DNA of 64,000 nucleotides from Selaginella moellendorffii. Its lineage: Eukaryota; Streptophyta; Lycopodiopsida; Selaginellales; Selaginellaceae. Below the pieces are notes generated by a model. The model saw nothing but the letters and a program-made list of their open reading frames with translations. It searched no databases and was not told the origin of the DNA. This document shows, in pieces, positions 35,255-46,303 of the stretch (position 1 is its first letter; every line of letters starts with the position of its first letter). The position numbers and the translations under genes were made by a program. The stretch is taken from assembly GCF_000143415.4 (NCBI RefSeq), contig NW_003314290.1, positions 297,674 to 361,673 on the forward strand, given 5' to 3'.

Positions 35255-36620
35255 ATGGCGCTTGTCTCGACGCCCTGGGCGCTGTTCTTGGATCGATCCA
35301 ACAGGTACGATCTCCATCCAGACCTGCATTGGGCATGCTGCAAGGTCGCCGGGCGTCGATCACAAAATCGTCGTACAAGGTATGGCATTCTTGGACTTAT
35401 GGATCCCACTTAAATTCTTGTGGTTGAGGCCAGAGTGCCTTTAGCTACACAAATTTTCACTAGTCTTATGGGTGATCAAGAAGGAACTGACAGGGTAAAT
35501 TGATTTCTCAAGGTTCATTCACTAGTGTCAAGCCTGTCTTCTTTTCTTTCAAGTCAGTGGTGGCCGGCTGTAGACAGCAACGGAGAACTGTCGTCATCGC
35601 CAGTTGTTTAGAATGTGAGTCCGCTCTAATCTCCACTCTTCAAGTATACTTACACGACGAAATCACTCTTCTTTTTTGCAAGAAGCGGCCGCCAAGTGCA
35701 TCATGATTGACTTCATCAAGCTTAGTCGATCATTGCTTGTAACCTGCGGCCCAAGCTCACAGGACACTTCCACGTAGAGCAATTTCTCTTCGCTGGTTGC
35801 TGATGCAGCTGCTTGCTTCAACGTAAATGGCTCCCACTGCTTAGCGAAAGCATTTGGGATGCCGTACGTGGTGGTTTCTTCTTTGGAGGAACTGAATCCT
35901 GGAGGGCTGATTCAACTAACAACGATCACGGTACCAGTAGCATTCTTTTGATCTGCTAACTCTGTTTGTTGTTCAGCTCTTTGCCAATAGATGCACTCTA
36001 AGGACACAGGCCTTCTCTGTAAGTCCGACACGCACATTGAAGCTGGATGTTCTACTTCGTCCGTCTGTTTCTACATTCTGTTCCTGGCCAGGTAAACATT
36101 TGTTTTTCGTATCTATCCCCATAAATTACGTTTCCTACCTCTCGCCATTTGTTCAGATGGAAGCGCAATCATACGATCCATTGCAGCATGAACGAGGGTG
36201 CGACTCAAAGCTTTGCAACGCTGTAAGCGAAACCTTGCAGTTTGGGTTATTTTTACGCACACATAACTCACTTCGTTTTGAATCAGACTAAATAAGCAGT
36301 TTGGTTCTCAACATGACTCAGAGGCCAGGAACCAATTGAAGGCTTCAAAAATTCTCCACAGCAAAATGCAACAACACAAAAGACATCATTTCCGCTCAAC
36401 GCCTCGCAAGTTCCAAGCGAAGATCGAGGAAGAAAAAGTCGTGACAACGCATAAGGTGTTGTTGCCATTCTACTCTTTGTTAATACTCACCAAGCTCAAC
36501 CATTACAGGTCTTGCAGGTCGACGAGGTTGCTAAAGCGGATGGAATATGTCCCTCGAAACTATTCGCCCAGAGGATCAGGTGATGGCTTTCGCTGGGAGT
36601 TCTCCTGCAAGAGTGTTAAA
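35255..36620 (+). CDS. Unrecognised multi-exon gene (model tentative)
   Basis: The plus strand holds a chain of short open exons with plant-like splice sites. A possible first exon starts at ATG 35255 (MALVSTPWALFLDRSNR, donor at 35307). Later phase-compatible exons are: about 35845-35929 (AFGMPYVVVSSLEELNPGGL), 35977-36018 (LFANRCTLRTQAFS), 36157-36222 (MEAQSYDPLQHERGCDSKLC), 36299-36452 (FGSQHDSEARNQLKASK, then a basic IEEEKVVTTHK) and 36509-36580 (VLQVDEVAKADGICPSKLFA). The last four join in phase 0. I do not recognise the family. The 5' exons are uncertain, and this may be a decaying gene. It is divergent from the neighbour ending its first exon at 35222, so the two could share a promoter region. 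Confidence 0.4.
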
Positions 36621-36639
36621 GCTCGCTCCATCAAACTAG

Positions 36640-36800
36640 CACACCTTTGGAGGGAGGCAAACACAGATCAGCATCCAGGCGATTGTTTTGTAGGAGCAAG
36701 CTTTCTATGGTGTTGAGATTGTTGGAGCTGAGATCCAGGTACCTAATGAGAAGTTCAAAACGCGCTGGTACCTCACCTGGTTGCCGACATAAGGGGACCG
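36640..36800 (-). pseudogene. Leucine-rich-repeat-like fragment
   Basis: The minus strand reads FELLIRYLDLSSNNLNTIES followed by LLLQNNRLDADLC, which matches the LxxLxLxxNxL pattern of plant LRR proteins for about two repeats. No flanking kinase or further repeats are present, so it is at most a scrap of an LRR gene. Confidence 0.3.
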
Positions 36801-37019
36801 ATTCAACAAACAACTAGTCGGACATGAAAGTCCCCGAGGTAAACGTGTTTTTGTTTGTGTCTGTTCTGTGTTTCCTACCAGCCAGGTGTGCGGCCTGACC
36901 ATGTGAAAAACTCGGTCTGCTTGTCTTTATCAAGGTTAAATGAGTAAATCTTTGCTTAGTTTCTCAAGTTGTCCAGAATTCTTAATTCCTCGATCATTGA
37001 GCTTATGCATACAAAGCTC

Positions 37020-37125
37020 CAGCTTCTTGGGGAAACAAGCAGGTTACTTGTCTCCTTTTTCAATGCCAATACATTCTTGTCAGGGAAGTTTGCGATCTGA
37101 CAATGAAACATTCCGTCATACGGTC
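37020..37125 (+). pseudogene. Alpha-galactosidase gene scrap (intron 4-exon 5)
   Basis: The stretch from about 37050 (CTCCTTTTTCAATGCCAATACATTCTTGTCAG, read piecewise) through GGGAAGTTTGCGATCTGACA and GAAACATTCCG aligns with the end of intron 4 and start of exon 5 of the intact alpha-galactosidase (22045-22115). An upstream match (CCAGCTTCTTGGGGAAAC) aligns with 21963-21980. It has stops and is non-functional. It ends about 40 bases from the stop codon of the intact USP gene. Confidence 0.7.
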
Positions 37126-37167
37126 GTGAATTAACTTATTATCATGAGTTACAAATGTTCATGCGCT

Positions 37168-38163
37168 CTAAGAAGTTTTCTGGTAAAACAGAATGTATGC
37201 ATCTGTGGAGCTAGTGTGTTCTGAAACATGTTCCACCGATTCGTCGTCACATGCATACCACTCACTGTTTCCAAGTTTTATACTCGCTGTATAGTGCCCG
37301 TAATCAGCGTCACCCGTGTGGTTTATCAACCCATATAGTGAGTAGTGCTGCCCCGAGATCTCCACACTTTCTGGAATATCTATGGCAGTATCAATCTTTT
37401 CGACATTCCCAGACGAATCACACTTGAACCTTGCGAGATGGAGAATCAAGCAGGCTGGAAGTTTCACAAACTCCATCTTCTTGCAAATGTTGTGCTGCTT
37501 ACTCTTGCACTTTGAGCAGCACCATGCATCCAACATATCATCTTTTGTGTACTCTTGAATGCACGATTCTAGGGTAATGGTGTTGCCCACAGTCGATGAT
37601 GGTACTGGCAGCGAGAGAGACATGAAAGTCTCAAGTGTCACCGAGGCCTCGTTGGAGCACTTTGGGCACTGTAGCTTTGTTCTACTCTGGCCCTCAAAAA
37701 TTTCTGCAACTAGCGAGCTTTGCACTTGACCACCACCTTTACGATCCTTTCTCCCTGATTTCACAGGCTTCATTTTCGTGGCAGCCCTCAGCTCTTGATC
37801 CAAAGCATTCAAGAGGAACATGAGATACTCCTGTGCATCCTGTTGCGAGCCTGGGCTAGATTGGAGCTTGGGTCCTGGCTTGATGGACACGCTCGCGTTG
37901 CTACGCATGCTCTCAATGATCAGCTTCCTGAAATCATTCGCCACTTCACCCCTGATCTTGTCCGACTTTGCAAAGAAATCTGATAGCCGTGGCGTATGTA
38001 GCAGGCACTGGAGGCTGCTGTTCATCGAGCACGTACCTCCCTGGTTCTGAAGACCAATCGCCATTTGATAGTTTTGAAACCCTAGGACCCGTTTTGTAGG
38101 AACGAGAACCTTTTTGATAACAAAACGGCAATGTTGTGAGCAGCAAAGCATCCCGCCTGGCAT
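37168..38163 (-). CDS. Short intronless ubiquitin-specific protease (USP/UBP family)
   Basis: Cysteine protease that removes ubiquitin from proteins or chains. A single 331-aa ORF contains the whole USP core: Cys box GLQNQGGTCSMNSSLQCLLH (residues about 37-56, catalytic Cys in GGTC), SSPGSQQDAQEYLMFLLNAL, two zinc-ribbon CxxC pairs (CPKC and CCSKC), LILHLARFKCD, and the His box YSLYGLINHTG...YGHYTA with EWYACDD after it. The Cys box departs from the usual GLxNLGNTCYMNS. No substrate-targeting domains are present; the protein is shorter than most plant UBPs. Absence of introns in a genome of intron-rich genes suggests a retrocopy, or a single-exon subfamily. It is convergent with an alpha-galactosidase scrap, as its dead copy is with the intact alpha-galactosidase. 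Confidence 0.88.
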   Translation of the reverse strand: MPGGMLCCSQHCRFVIKKVLVPTKRVLGFQNYQMAIGLQNQGGTCSMNSSLQCLLHTPRLSDFFAKSDKIRGEVANDFRKLIIESMRSNASVSIKPGPKLQSSPGSQQDAQEYLMFLLNALDQELRAATKMKPVKSGRKDRKGGGQVQSSLVAEIFEGQSRTKLQCPKCSNEASVTLETFMSLSLPVPSSTVGNTITLESCIQEYTKDDMLDAWCCSKCKSKQHNICKKMEFVKLPACLILHLARFKCDSSGNVEKIDTAIDIPESVEISGQHYSLYGLINHTGDADYGHYTASIKLGNSEWYACDDESVEHVSEHTSSTDAYILFYQKTS

Positions 38164-38914
38164 CCCTCGCGCTAGCGATGGTGGATTCGAGGGTACTCCG
38201 CGAAGGGAGCCACTATTCTATCAGTGTGGGCGGTAGTCTGCTTGTCTGTCTTCCTCGTCGCTGTGCTTTCTGATGTTTAGTATTGTAGATTGATCGTAGG
38301 GAGCTCCAGAGGGGGGAAAAAAGGTACATTTTTTTGGTCCTTGGTGATTCTATCGTTTTCAGCTTTCTGATCATAGGAAGATGGAACTTCTCCGACGTTG
38401 GACAATTTCTATGACCTTCCAAAAGTAAGAAACAACAATGGGAAATTTTAGCAATTTAATTTTTCATGGTGAATCTGTTTAAACAGGGACTAACGCACAA
38501 GGAGATGATCACTGCTCGGCACCACTACCTCAAGTGCCAAGCTCATCCCTCCACGCCAATCCGGTCTTTCTAAGTTAAACTATGCCTCAGGTTGGTCAGC
38601 CATCACAACCAAAGTATGTTCAAATGTTCTCTCAAAACCTTTCAGATTATCTTTGCAGGAAACAGGATCCAGTCATGAAGTCGCTTTCTTTCTGAGTAGC
38701 ATTTCAAAGGCCTTGTTTCTCTGGTAGCCAGGAAAATCTTCACGTCCCAACTTGCATAATCTTCGGCTTGAGGTCTCTTTGTATCAATCTTTTCCCCACT
38801 CTGTTCTATGTGGCCGCTGTATGTAGAGTCTTCCAGATCGAAACAAGACCTTGGCTGCTGCTCATCATGTTCCTTGCATAGATCCTGCATTTGATTTCAC
38901 ACTTGATCTCTATT
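38164..38914. other. Region upstream of USP, with one possible plus-strand exon
   Basis: The block at about 38489-38550 sits after an ACAG acceptor and reads GLTHKEMITARHHYLKC in the plus strand, possibly an exon, but I cannot connect it to a gene. A reverse-complement copy of this block occurs beside the USP relic (26680-26740). A minus-strand frame at 38642-38890 is not recognised. Confidence 0.3.
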
Positions 38915-39105
38915 ACAAGGCGCAAGAGAGTGTCCCGTGCAGATCTTGCCTTTGTCCATGGCTTCCTCGATCATCCTGGCCAATTGCTCAGTCAGAAACA
39001 AGAGCAGGAACTCCTGCTGTGGCCGAGTGAAGTAAGCATCGAGTCCCTCATACCAGAGTAAGCCAAGAGATGATCCACATACAGGTACAGCTGCTCCATT
39101 GCTAT
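38915..39105 (-). pseudogene. Partial copy of the 34.1-35.2 kb gene, cut by a mobile-element end
   Basis: About 190 bases align with 34180-34410 with several small deletions (for example loss of the stretches corresponding to 34253-34272 and 34334-34360). The similarity stops where the Mutator-like terminal arm begins at about 39108. Confidence 0.8.
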
Positions 39106-39107
39106 TC

Positions 39108-39715
39108 TTGAGCTCATGAGTTGTAGTGAGTTGAGTTAAAAATTAAGGTTTAAATATTTTCAGAGCTATATTATATAGGTAAAATGTTATAAAGGACACT
39201 TCTTTTCAACACCATAATAAGGATGTTCGTTAGAACATAAAATAAGATAAGATTTGTTTACAAAAACAGTAATCTTTTCACTTTCTTAAATTTGTACTTT
39301 GTGCTTTTTGGCTAGTAATTGTTAGATTTGTCAGAATTTAAAATTATCAAATTTGAAATAAGATTCTATATAAAGGTATATAACCATTTGAAAGAAAAAA
39401 AAAGAACCATTGATGTAAGCTTGTTGTATATAAAAAAGCAATGACAAAGGGTATAGCACATTGGGTGAAAAAAAATACTTTCTTACTTAATTTAGAAAAT
39501 TGCAATTTTGTGATTTTCAAAAAATGCCTTATATGTTTCTGGCTTCAGTGGAAACAAAGTGACAATTAGTATCATGATATATATGTTCTTGCAACATATT
39601 CCAACATCATGCACATGAAAGACTACCATGAAATATCTTTTGAAATGGTAAAGATAGAAATAAATATACATGAGTATTATGGGCAATATTGCAAAAAAAA
39701 AAAAAAAAACACTTG
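39108..39715 (-). mobile_element. Mutator-like element terminal arm (copy)
   Basis: Reading away from GAGCTCATGAGTTG at 39109, this block is the reverse complement of the right end of the 44.5-56.3 kb element. It includes the subterminal region, the promoter-like part and the start of the minus-strand zinc-finger-like ORF (here on the plus strand: MHMKDYHEISFEMVKIEI near 39609). It is truncated at an A-run near 39690. Confidence 0.7.
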
Positions 39716-39719
39716 TGTC

Positions 39720-40825
39720 GCAAATGTGATTATGAATATCAAAAGTTACCTATTAACTAATCTTTTCAAATATTCTTTTTTTACTGCTATGACAGTAGAA
39801 AGTTAATATTACTAGTTCCCTTTTTCAGCCCCTCTTGATCAAGTGTTAATAAATTGGGCTTAACATTTATACTTAGCCAAATGAATATAAGGTAAGAACT
39901 CTTATGTGTTTCTTGTTGAGCATATTTAGTTTGTTTCTTAGTTCTCTTTTACTTTATCTTGAACTAGCTTGACAAGAACTCTCATATATTGAGACTAGTC
40001 CCACAATATTGCTAAATAATAGTTTACCGTATTTGCCAAACACCCTTATTATCATGCTTCATATGTTGGTCTCATTCGGTCCCAATTGCTATTTATGGAA
40101 AGTGTCTAGATTTGCTAATTTGGTATATTTATAGAATGTAAAGATTATTTTGAACACAATAGTGTTGATCTTGTGTCCAAATTTGCAATCTAGCACTATT
40201 CCATTTGTAATAAATTTTGATGTTTATCCCAAAGACTAACTCTTAGTACTAAGGGTGTCTAAGGGTGAAAGCCCAAAGCGTCTGTTCCTTAAGAAGAGGA
40301 AAGGGAAGGAAGGGGTGGGAGGGGTTTCTAAATGTATAATAAGGATAATGGGTAAATTAAGTATAGCGAACCAATATGAAGTATAGTTTAGCTTTTGTTT
40401 GCGTGCTTGTCCTTGTTTTGCGTCTGGCTTGGGTTTAAGCCTAAATTCCACACTATGCTAATTGATGGAGTACCCATATCCTCGTGTTAGACCACTAGTA
40501 TACTAAAATATTGCTAAACTCCATTTGACTCCATTTTGCGTATTGGTCTTAGGATGTTAAAAGCTTTAGAACAATTATAAGTCAATTTATGCTTTTGTCT
40601 CTTCACTCCTTGGGTTGGATGCTCAAGAGTCACTCCGTGCTTGAGTTCTTTCATTCCTTGGCTGCAAGCTTGGGAGTTTAGCTTTGTCCCTTCATTTAGT
40701 AGTCCAAGGCCCTAAAACTCAAATTCCACTCTATTGTCCTTGGACATGTAGCATATAAAGGGTTTTAGGTTCCATTTCGTGGTTATCCTATGGTAATTTG
40801 CCATAGGATAAAGGTGTAAATTATT
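39720..40825. other. AT-rich repeat-like DNA, not assigned
   Basis: No ORF with coding character. The stretch lies between a Mutator-like end and the dispersed repeat family and is probably eroded retroelement DNA. Confidence 0.3.
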
Positions 40826-40829
40826 AAAT

Positions 40830-42570
40830 TTTCCATTCTACTTTAGTCATTTAACCACATTTTTGATCACTTAGAAGAGTCTCATTCACAACCTCCATAA
40901 ATCTTATTCCAGATTTGGGGACTTGGTAGCCCCAAGAATGGCATCCATGCCACTCAACCTATGCACTTGATCCAAGTGCTCCACGTGTCTAGTCTCATGA
41001 CTGACACCCCAAGGTACCACTGACATATTAGCCCGTTACATTAAGGCTATACCCATTCACCTTAGTCACATCGGTGGTTTAACACCACCTGCATCACAGT
41101 CCCGTCTCTCAAAGACTGGGCCATCCATCCATGAGTGATCATCCCAGATCCACTCTTTAGCATCTTTAAGATGCCCACAAACATGAGGAATAGCCTTCCC
41201 CAATATCTCTTTTCCAATCCTCACCAAGTCCCTTTTTGTCCATGGCCGTGTTCGCCAACATTGCCATTAAATCAAGGCTCACAGGCCCGACCACTAAGTC
41301 CCCTTGTTCTCTAGGACTTCCTTGTCATGTGACCGCATCCTTGGTCACTACACCAGAAGATTGCTTCTCTTCTTTTCCACCATCCGGGACTTTAGGACAA
41401 CATTTCAGAACACCGTGGCCTTACGCGGGCCTCATGGGTACTCTCTCCGCCTTCCACCTTTGGGTCCTCTAGCCATGGGCTTAGAGCAAGGTTCCATTGA
41501 GCAATGCTAAGTATCCAAGTAGGTAATGCCACCCACACTTAGACTAGGAGCATTGACCGATCTCGCGGGGGAACTAGAGCCGGCTCTTGAATATTTCACC
41601 AAACTACCTCACTTGTCAGTCTATATTCACTCTAGCCTTGGACTTCCTAGTGGTCATCTCATCATCCAATAGCTAGGTATGGCCTTTTTGGGCCAAACTG
41701 GCCTTTCCTAGCCAAACTGGCTCCACTGGGGTCCAACCCCCACACTCTCCCTATTATACTTTTGGAATCCTCTGCAGGCCCCCCCACCTCAGGGGACGAT
41801 TGCTTTGGGCTTTCACCAACAGCCTATATTAGTATTCGGACTCATACTTGGACTTAGACTCGGACTCGGACTTGGTCTCGGTCTCAGTTTCAAACTTGGA
41901 CTCGGTCTCAGTCGCAGTCTCGACCTCAATCTTGGTTTTGATCTTAGTTCTATCTTGAACTCCATCTCAGGTCTATCTAGGACTCCATCTCGGGCTCCAT
42001 CTCGGGTCTATCTCAAACTCCATCTCGGGCTCCATCTGAGACTCCATCTCGGGTCCATCTTGGACTCCATTTTGAACTCCATCTCATGTTCATCTCGGAC
42101 TCCATTTCAGACTCCATCTCAAGTCCATCTCGGACTCCATCTCAGGTCCATCTCGGACTCCATCTCAGACTCTATCTTGGGTCCATCTTGGACTACATTT
42201 CGGGTCTATCTTGGACTTCTCCTTTGGTCCATCTTGGACTCCTTCTCGGACTCCATCTTGGACACTTCCACATGTCATGTGTTAGTCCTTTTGTCCCTTT
42301 TCTAAAGACTCACTTGTTGCTTGCTTCATGCTCGTTTTTCGAGCATTTCGTTAAAAGTTCCACTCCTGCTCTTGACTTTTTGAGTCAGAGCTTTTAGTCC
42401 AAACATGTTACTCCCGTTTGGCTTCCAGTTTGGCCACTGCCACATGGCACCCTTTTGGCTCCACTTTTGGGCTTTGGGATTTGTGTCTCACAACTCTATC
42501 ACCCCTAAACAAAGTTCGATATCCTCATCGAATAATAAACCATTTTATAAAGTAATACCAATATGTATTA
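40830..42570 (+). repeat. Dispersed repeat family with internal minisatellite (copy 2 of 3)
   Basis: About 1.7 kb that aligns over most of its length with 58990-60470: TTCCATTCTACTTTAGTCA, GGGACTTGGTAGCCCCA, CTAGGACTTCCTTGTCATGTG and GGGCCAAACTGGCCTTTCCT all have counterparts. The block 41930-42270 is a minisatellite. Uniform non-coding character suggests a long LTR or the non-coding part of a retroelement, perhaps in reverse orientation; no tRNA primer site was identified. Confidence 0.7.
41930..42270 (+). repeat. Minisatellite of CTCCATCTCGG / GTCCATCTCGGA units
   Basis: Tandem units of about 13-15 bases, CTCCATCTCGGGT and CCATCTCGGACTC-like, preceded by a shorter ACTCGGACTTGGTCTCGG array. 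All frames stay open, giving artefactual SISDSISGPSRTPS proteins. A homologous array is at 59900-60235. Confidence 0.9.
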
Positions 42571-44455
42571 CTCTTTCCATTTTTGGCACCTGGCCAATAT
42601 TTGTCAATGGTTTGACACTAAAGGCTGTCCATGCTTTGTCCATCCTTTAAGGAGCATAGTTTCTATAATATAAAAACTCATTTGACCATTTGTGGTGGTT
42701 CTCTCTTTTTATTAGTTTAGTTCTCACTAAACCCTTTAGAGACACCTTCTTTATCAATCCTAGTACTCATTCTTGAGTAGTTTTAGTTTTTATCGATATA
42801 ACCTTTGCACTTTAGAACTCTTAATTTTCACTTTTCGAAGTCAATTTCCTGGGTGTCTTTGACACCTTGCATTGCACACATTTTGCAAATTTCACTTCCC
42901 CATCCTAGAAAGTTCTTTTCTTAAAAGCCACCATCACCCTCTCTCCTATTTCGTGCCACTCTATGCACTAAGTTCCATTTTTCCATAATTCATGCTAGGG
43001 CCACCCATGGCCTTATCATCTGGCTATTTTGCCGCTCCTTACCTTAGAGTTTTCACTTCGCCAAATTTGTTCTTTGCCTACTTTTTCCATTTAAATTCCT
43101 TCAAATAAATTTCATGGCTCAAACTTGGCCACTAGTCTTTTGTTCCTATCCATTGATTGTTACACCAAGCAACATAGAATCACTACTTCCATCCTTGAGA
43201 TATTCTTTCAGTTCTATAGCAAAGGTTTCACTTTGCTAAATCCAGAGCGTGCTCACCTTTAGTAGGTCTCTTTAGCATTTTCTACTGTGAGATCTATCCA
43301 TGGCCCAACTTTGTAACCTTCCCATGGGTCTCTTATAGAGATTACTTTCTCCGGACTCACTATGCCATCTCATTGACACAGCTTATTTCCTTTCAATGTT
43401 TTTCCCGCTTGGTCACCTCGACCAAGACACACCATCATCAATAGTTCAAATCAACACTTTGAATTAGAAACCTTATTCCTTAACTTCACAAGAACTTGTC
43501 ATTGTTTTAGCAATAAGATCACCTAGTGATTTGACCTTGACATCTTAACAAGTTTGCTAATAAGTACTAGGTCTTCCAAATCTTTAACTTGTTGACTATG
43601 ACCCCGGGGGCATCCCCCACACTTGGCAGTGCACCCAAGCCAACCCTTCCGGCCAAGGATCCATAGTAACTGAGACTGAGTGTCCTCATCTCATTTACCA
43701 CGTCTTTGGTGCCACTTGCACCAAAGTGTTCAAGTTAGATATGCCGAGCCACACTAAGCAATCTAACCGTGCATCACGATTCCGGGGCATCCCCCGTTTA
43801 GCGGTGTGCCTAAGATAATCTCTTTCTTGAGAGTCCATAACTACCGAAAAAATAAGTGTCCTTATATTCCAAACCATCACCACACCCTAGTGAGTTGGGA
43901 CTCGAACCCAAGCACTAGAGGGTTAAGACTCAAATCCAACCTCCGTATATGTATTTGTGGACGGCATCATCCAGGATGCCTAGCATGACTCCCCATGCCA
44001 GTACACCAACTTATACTTAAAGCGTGCTACAGATCATAGCTTAGGAACCTAGTTCCTCCGCACTGCCAAGTTCTTTCACTTGACAAGTATGTGATCATGC
44101 ATGGACTCCTCCATGCTTGGCCCCATGGGCCACCCCTTTTGAAGTTACCACCTTCAACTAGAGTATTTGTTCTTCTAACTTGCTAATCTCACTTAGTAAG
44201 TCATCTGACCATCGTAACATGGTTCATGCATAAGTGTGAAAGTCTTTGACCATCGACTTTTGTTCAAAGCCATCCTTTTGAACACTTGGGAACTGCTTCC
44301 CCAACCTTGACAACCTTGCTTTATGGCAAGCTTCAAGACCACGTTTTTACTGTACCACTCTGATTTTGCGCGTTCTATGAATCATTTACACTTGGCTTTC
44401 TAGGTATTAAGCTATCTAGAATTATCTTTGGGAACCTTGAATGAACTGGGGATGG
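42571..44455. other. Repeat-like DNA without coding content
   Basis: No ORF resembles a protein. Two related motifs, CGGGGGCATCCCCC (about 43605) and CCGGGGCATCCCCC (about 43782), each followed by a GTGTCCT-containing stretch, suggest an internal direct repeat of about 175 bases. Probably part of the same retroelement class as 40830-42570. Confidence 0.3.
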
Positions 44456-44464
44456 TCCAAAGTT

Positions 44465-44492
44465 GAGTTGAGCTCATGAGTTGAGCTCAATT
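44465..44492 (+). repeat. Left terminal inverted repeat core of the Mutator-like element
   Basis: These 28 bases are the exact reverse complement of 56227-56254. The core is itself built of two GAGCTCA half-palindromes (TGAGCTCATGAGTTGAGCTC). Outside it, the left flank GGTCCAAAGTTGA and the right flank GGACCATACTTGA (reverse strand) also resemble each other. Confidence 0.8.
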
Positions 44493-44803
44493 CAACACAA
44501 GTCAACTCAAGTCAACATAGTCAATAAGAAATATTACAAAGGAGATCTAAATTGAACAAATGAAGGTTCTAGCAAACTTTAAAATATTAAAATACGTAAA
44601 TATCTAAGTTAAAAGTTTCTATAAGATTGAATTGTTTAAAAAAGACAAAGTTCATGAGAACCTATCTTTTATAAAATTATATTATTTTATTATGACAACT
44701 GTTACAGCTGTCATATTTGATTTGACTACTTAATATTTTGAATACTTTTACAGCTGTAGATACTATTCCTTCATTCAAAAGAGTTTTTAGGGTTCTTGAG
44801 AAG

Positions 44804-45052
44804 ATGGGAAGCAAGGAAAATACAAGATCTGTGAGTAAGAGTTGTAGTGCAAAGGAATGTGAGAATGTTAATTTTGTTTCACTACCACAATCTCCATATT
44901 ACACTCCTGGTCCTTATTACCCATCTAGGAATGTGGAGACCACTATCACGATTGATAAAAATGCTCCTGTTACTTCTGAAACAACAGTCCAGAGTAAGAG
45001 AAATGAAGAAATGAACAGCACAGCGGAAAGCACCAAGAAATCTACTCCATAA
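44804..45052 (+). CDS. Small unknown ORF at the left end of the element
   Basis: 82 codons from ATG 44804 (MGSKENTRSVSKSCSAKECE), with an upstream open stretch from 44754 (AVDTIPSFKRVFRVLEK) that follows a TTTTACAG acceptor and may be part of the same exon. The protein is Ser/Thr/Glu/Lys-rich with SPYYTPGPYYPS in the middle. No family is recognised. It could be an exon of a longer gene. Confidence 0.35.
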   Translation: MGSKENTRSVSKSCSAKECENVNFVSLPQSPYYTPGPYYPSRNVETTITIDKNAPVTSETTVQSKRNEEMNSTAESTKKSTP

Positions 45053-45529
45053 AACTTTCTATGACATTTGTAATTTACATATTAATTCATATTAAAAACT
45101 CTATTGCTTGCCTATATCGCAATCCTCTCATATGATAAGACCAAGGTATATTTTGTAGTGAATCCTCATTAAAAGTTTTTGGGAATTGTTTGTAAATAAT
45201 GATAAAAGAAATCAAAATCTTTCGAAAGACTCAAAAGTAATATCACATCAAAGAATCAACTTTATCTACACTTCCAAGACTAAAAGGCAATCTCACATGA
45301 GAGAATGGTAGCGTGCCAACGTGCTCTACCACTATAATATGGTCTATATTTCCTTGCAATTTATTTCCGTAGACATTTGGCATGTGTAGAAAAGAATATA
45401 TGTGTAGCAAAGTAGGATTCATCATAATGATAGAGCATGTGTATACACGATAATCTAAAATTCTAGAAGCTCTTATGTTTACAAGAAAGCTATGATTATG
45501 AAGCCCCATTTCCAAGACTGACATTTAAA

Positions 45530-45667
45530 GAATCTGAGTATTGTCAGTGTCATAATAAATAAACCTCATTCCCAAGAATCTGAGTAATGTCAGTGTCATA
45601 ATAAATAAACCTCGTTCCCAAGAATCTGAGTATTGTCAGTGTCATAATAAATAAACCGCATTCCCAA
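45530..45667 (+). repeat. Three tandem copies of a 46-base unit
   Basis: Units start GAATCTGAGTA at 45530, 45576 and 45622 and differ by only a few bases. They lie about 90 bases upstream of the zinc-finger-like ORF and could be part of its promoter. Confidence 0.9.
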
Positions 45668-45757
45668 AACTAAAACTTAGTATATAAACTATCTAGAAAA
45701 GTTCTAGTCATTGTAGGTTTTTTGTTCTCCTTGAGCTCCTTAGAAGTTTATATTGAA

Positions 45758-46303
45758 ATGGCTCAAAGGAGACCCATTGCTAATCGTACTTGGCCCCCCA
45801 GCATTTCATATCAATCTCCACCTCCATCCCCAAGTTCTACCAACATTCCACCTTCACCTCTACATAACAATCCTTTTTCTGCTGAGGGCTCTAGTGAAGC
45901 TGAATTAGAGCTCCCTATATGTGAAATTCCGGATCTTGCTACTAGAGAGGGATTGCCTTTAGCACTTCAAGAGCAATGCCACATGTTTTTGCAAGATCTT
46001 GCTCCTGACATGGCAGGACTACTTGAAAGCACAGAACGCTATTACATTCGGTGTCCAATATGCTACTTTTTCTTGGACAAGACAAATGGCTCTATGGGTT
46101 TACAAACTTTTCTTGAGCACTGTAAGAATTGCCCAACGGCAGGTCTGGAAAATGTGCACATGTGGATGTACAATAGATTCAAGAATGAGTTACAGACACA
46201 TACCCACTATCGCTTCATGGTGAGGAACAACATCCCCTTGGGAAACACTACATTGGCTAGTGCAAAATATGGGGTTTTTAGGCCACCCTATAGTGGAATG
46301 TAA
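45758..46303 (+). CDS. Zinc-finger-like protein of the element (CPIC...H..C type)
   Basis: 181 codons from ATG 45758 (MAQRRPIANRTWPPS). A Pro/Ser-rich N-terminus is followed by a central YYIRCPICYFFLDKTNGSMG and LQTFLEHCKNC, a CxxC...HCxxC pattern that looks zinc-binding, then a helical tail (WMYNRFKNELQTHTHYRF). The ORF near the right end (55294-55745) has the same plan (KKCPICFLASG, ATHCNITH, FFEMVKTEMETHEYYGQYC). The two are probably paralogous DNA-binding or accessory proteins. The sequence ATGTAAG at the stop could be a splice donor, in which case a second exon near 46390-46480 (LEGAIISHTIVYKMLKEEMA) would extend it. Role unknown. Confidence 0.5.
   Translation: MAQRRPIANRTWPPSISYQSPPPSPSSTNIPPSPLHNNPFSAEGSSEAELELPICEIPDLATREGLPLALQEQCHMFLQDLAPDMAGLLESTERYYIRCPICYFFLDKTNGSMGLQTFLEHCKNCPTAGLENVHMWMYNRFKNELQTHTHYRFMVRNNIPLGNTTLASAKYGVFRPPYSGM

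Noticed and set aside
41805-42397. Ser/Asp/Gly-rich ORFs (SISDSISGPSRTPS type), also at 59883-60365
   Set aside because: Generated by a stop-free minisatellite; overlapping frames are equally open, so no evidence for translation.
45530-45667. Possible CRISPR-like array
   Set aside because: The three units are contiguous without spacers, and the context is a eukaryotic transposon.
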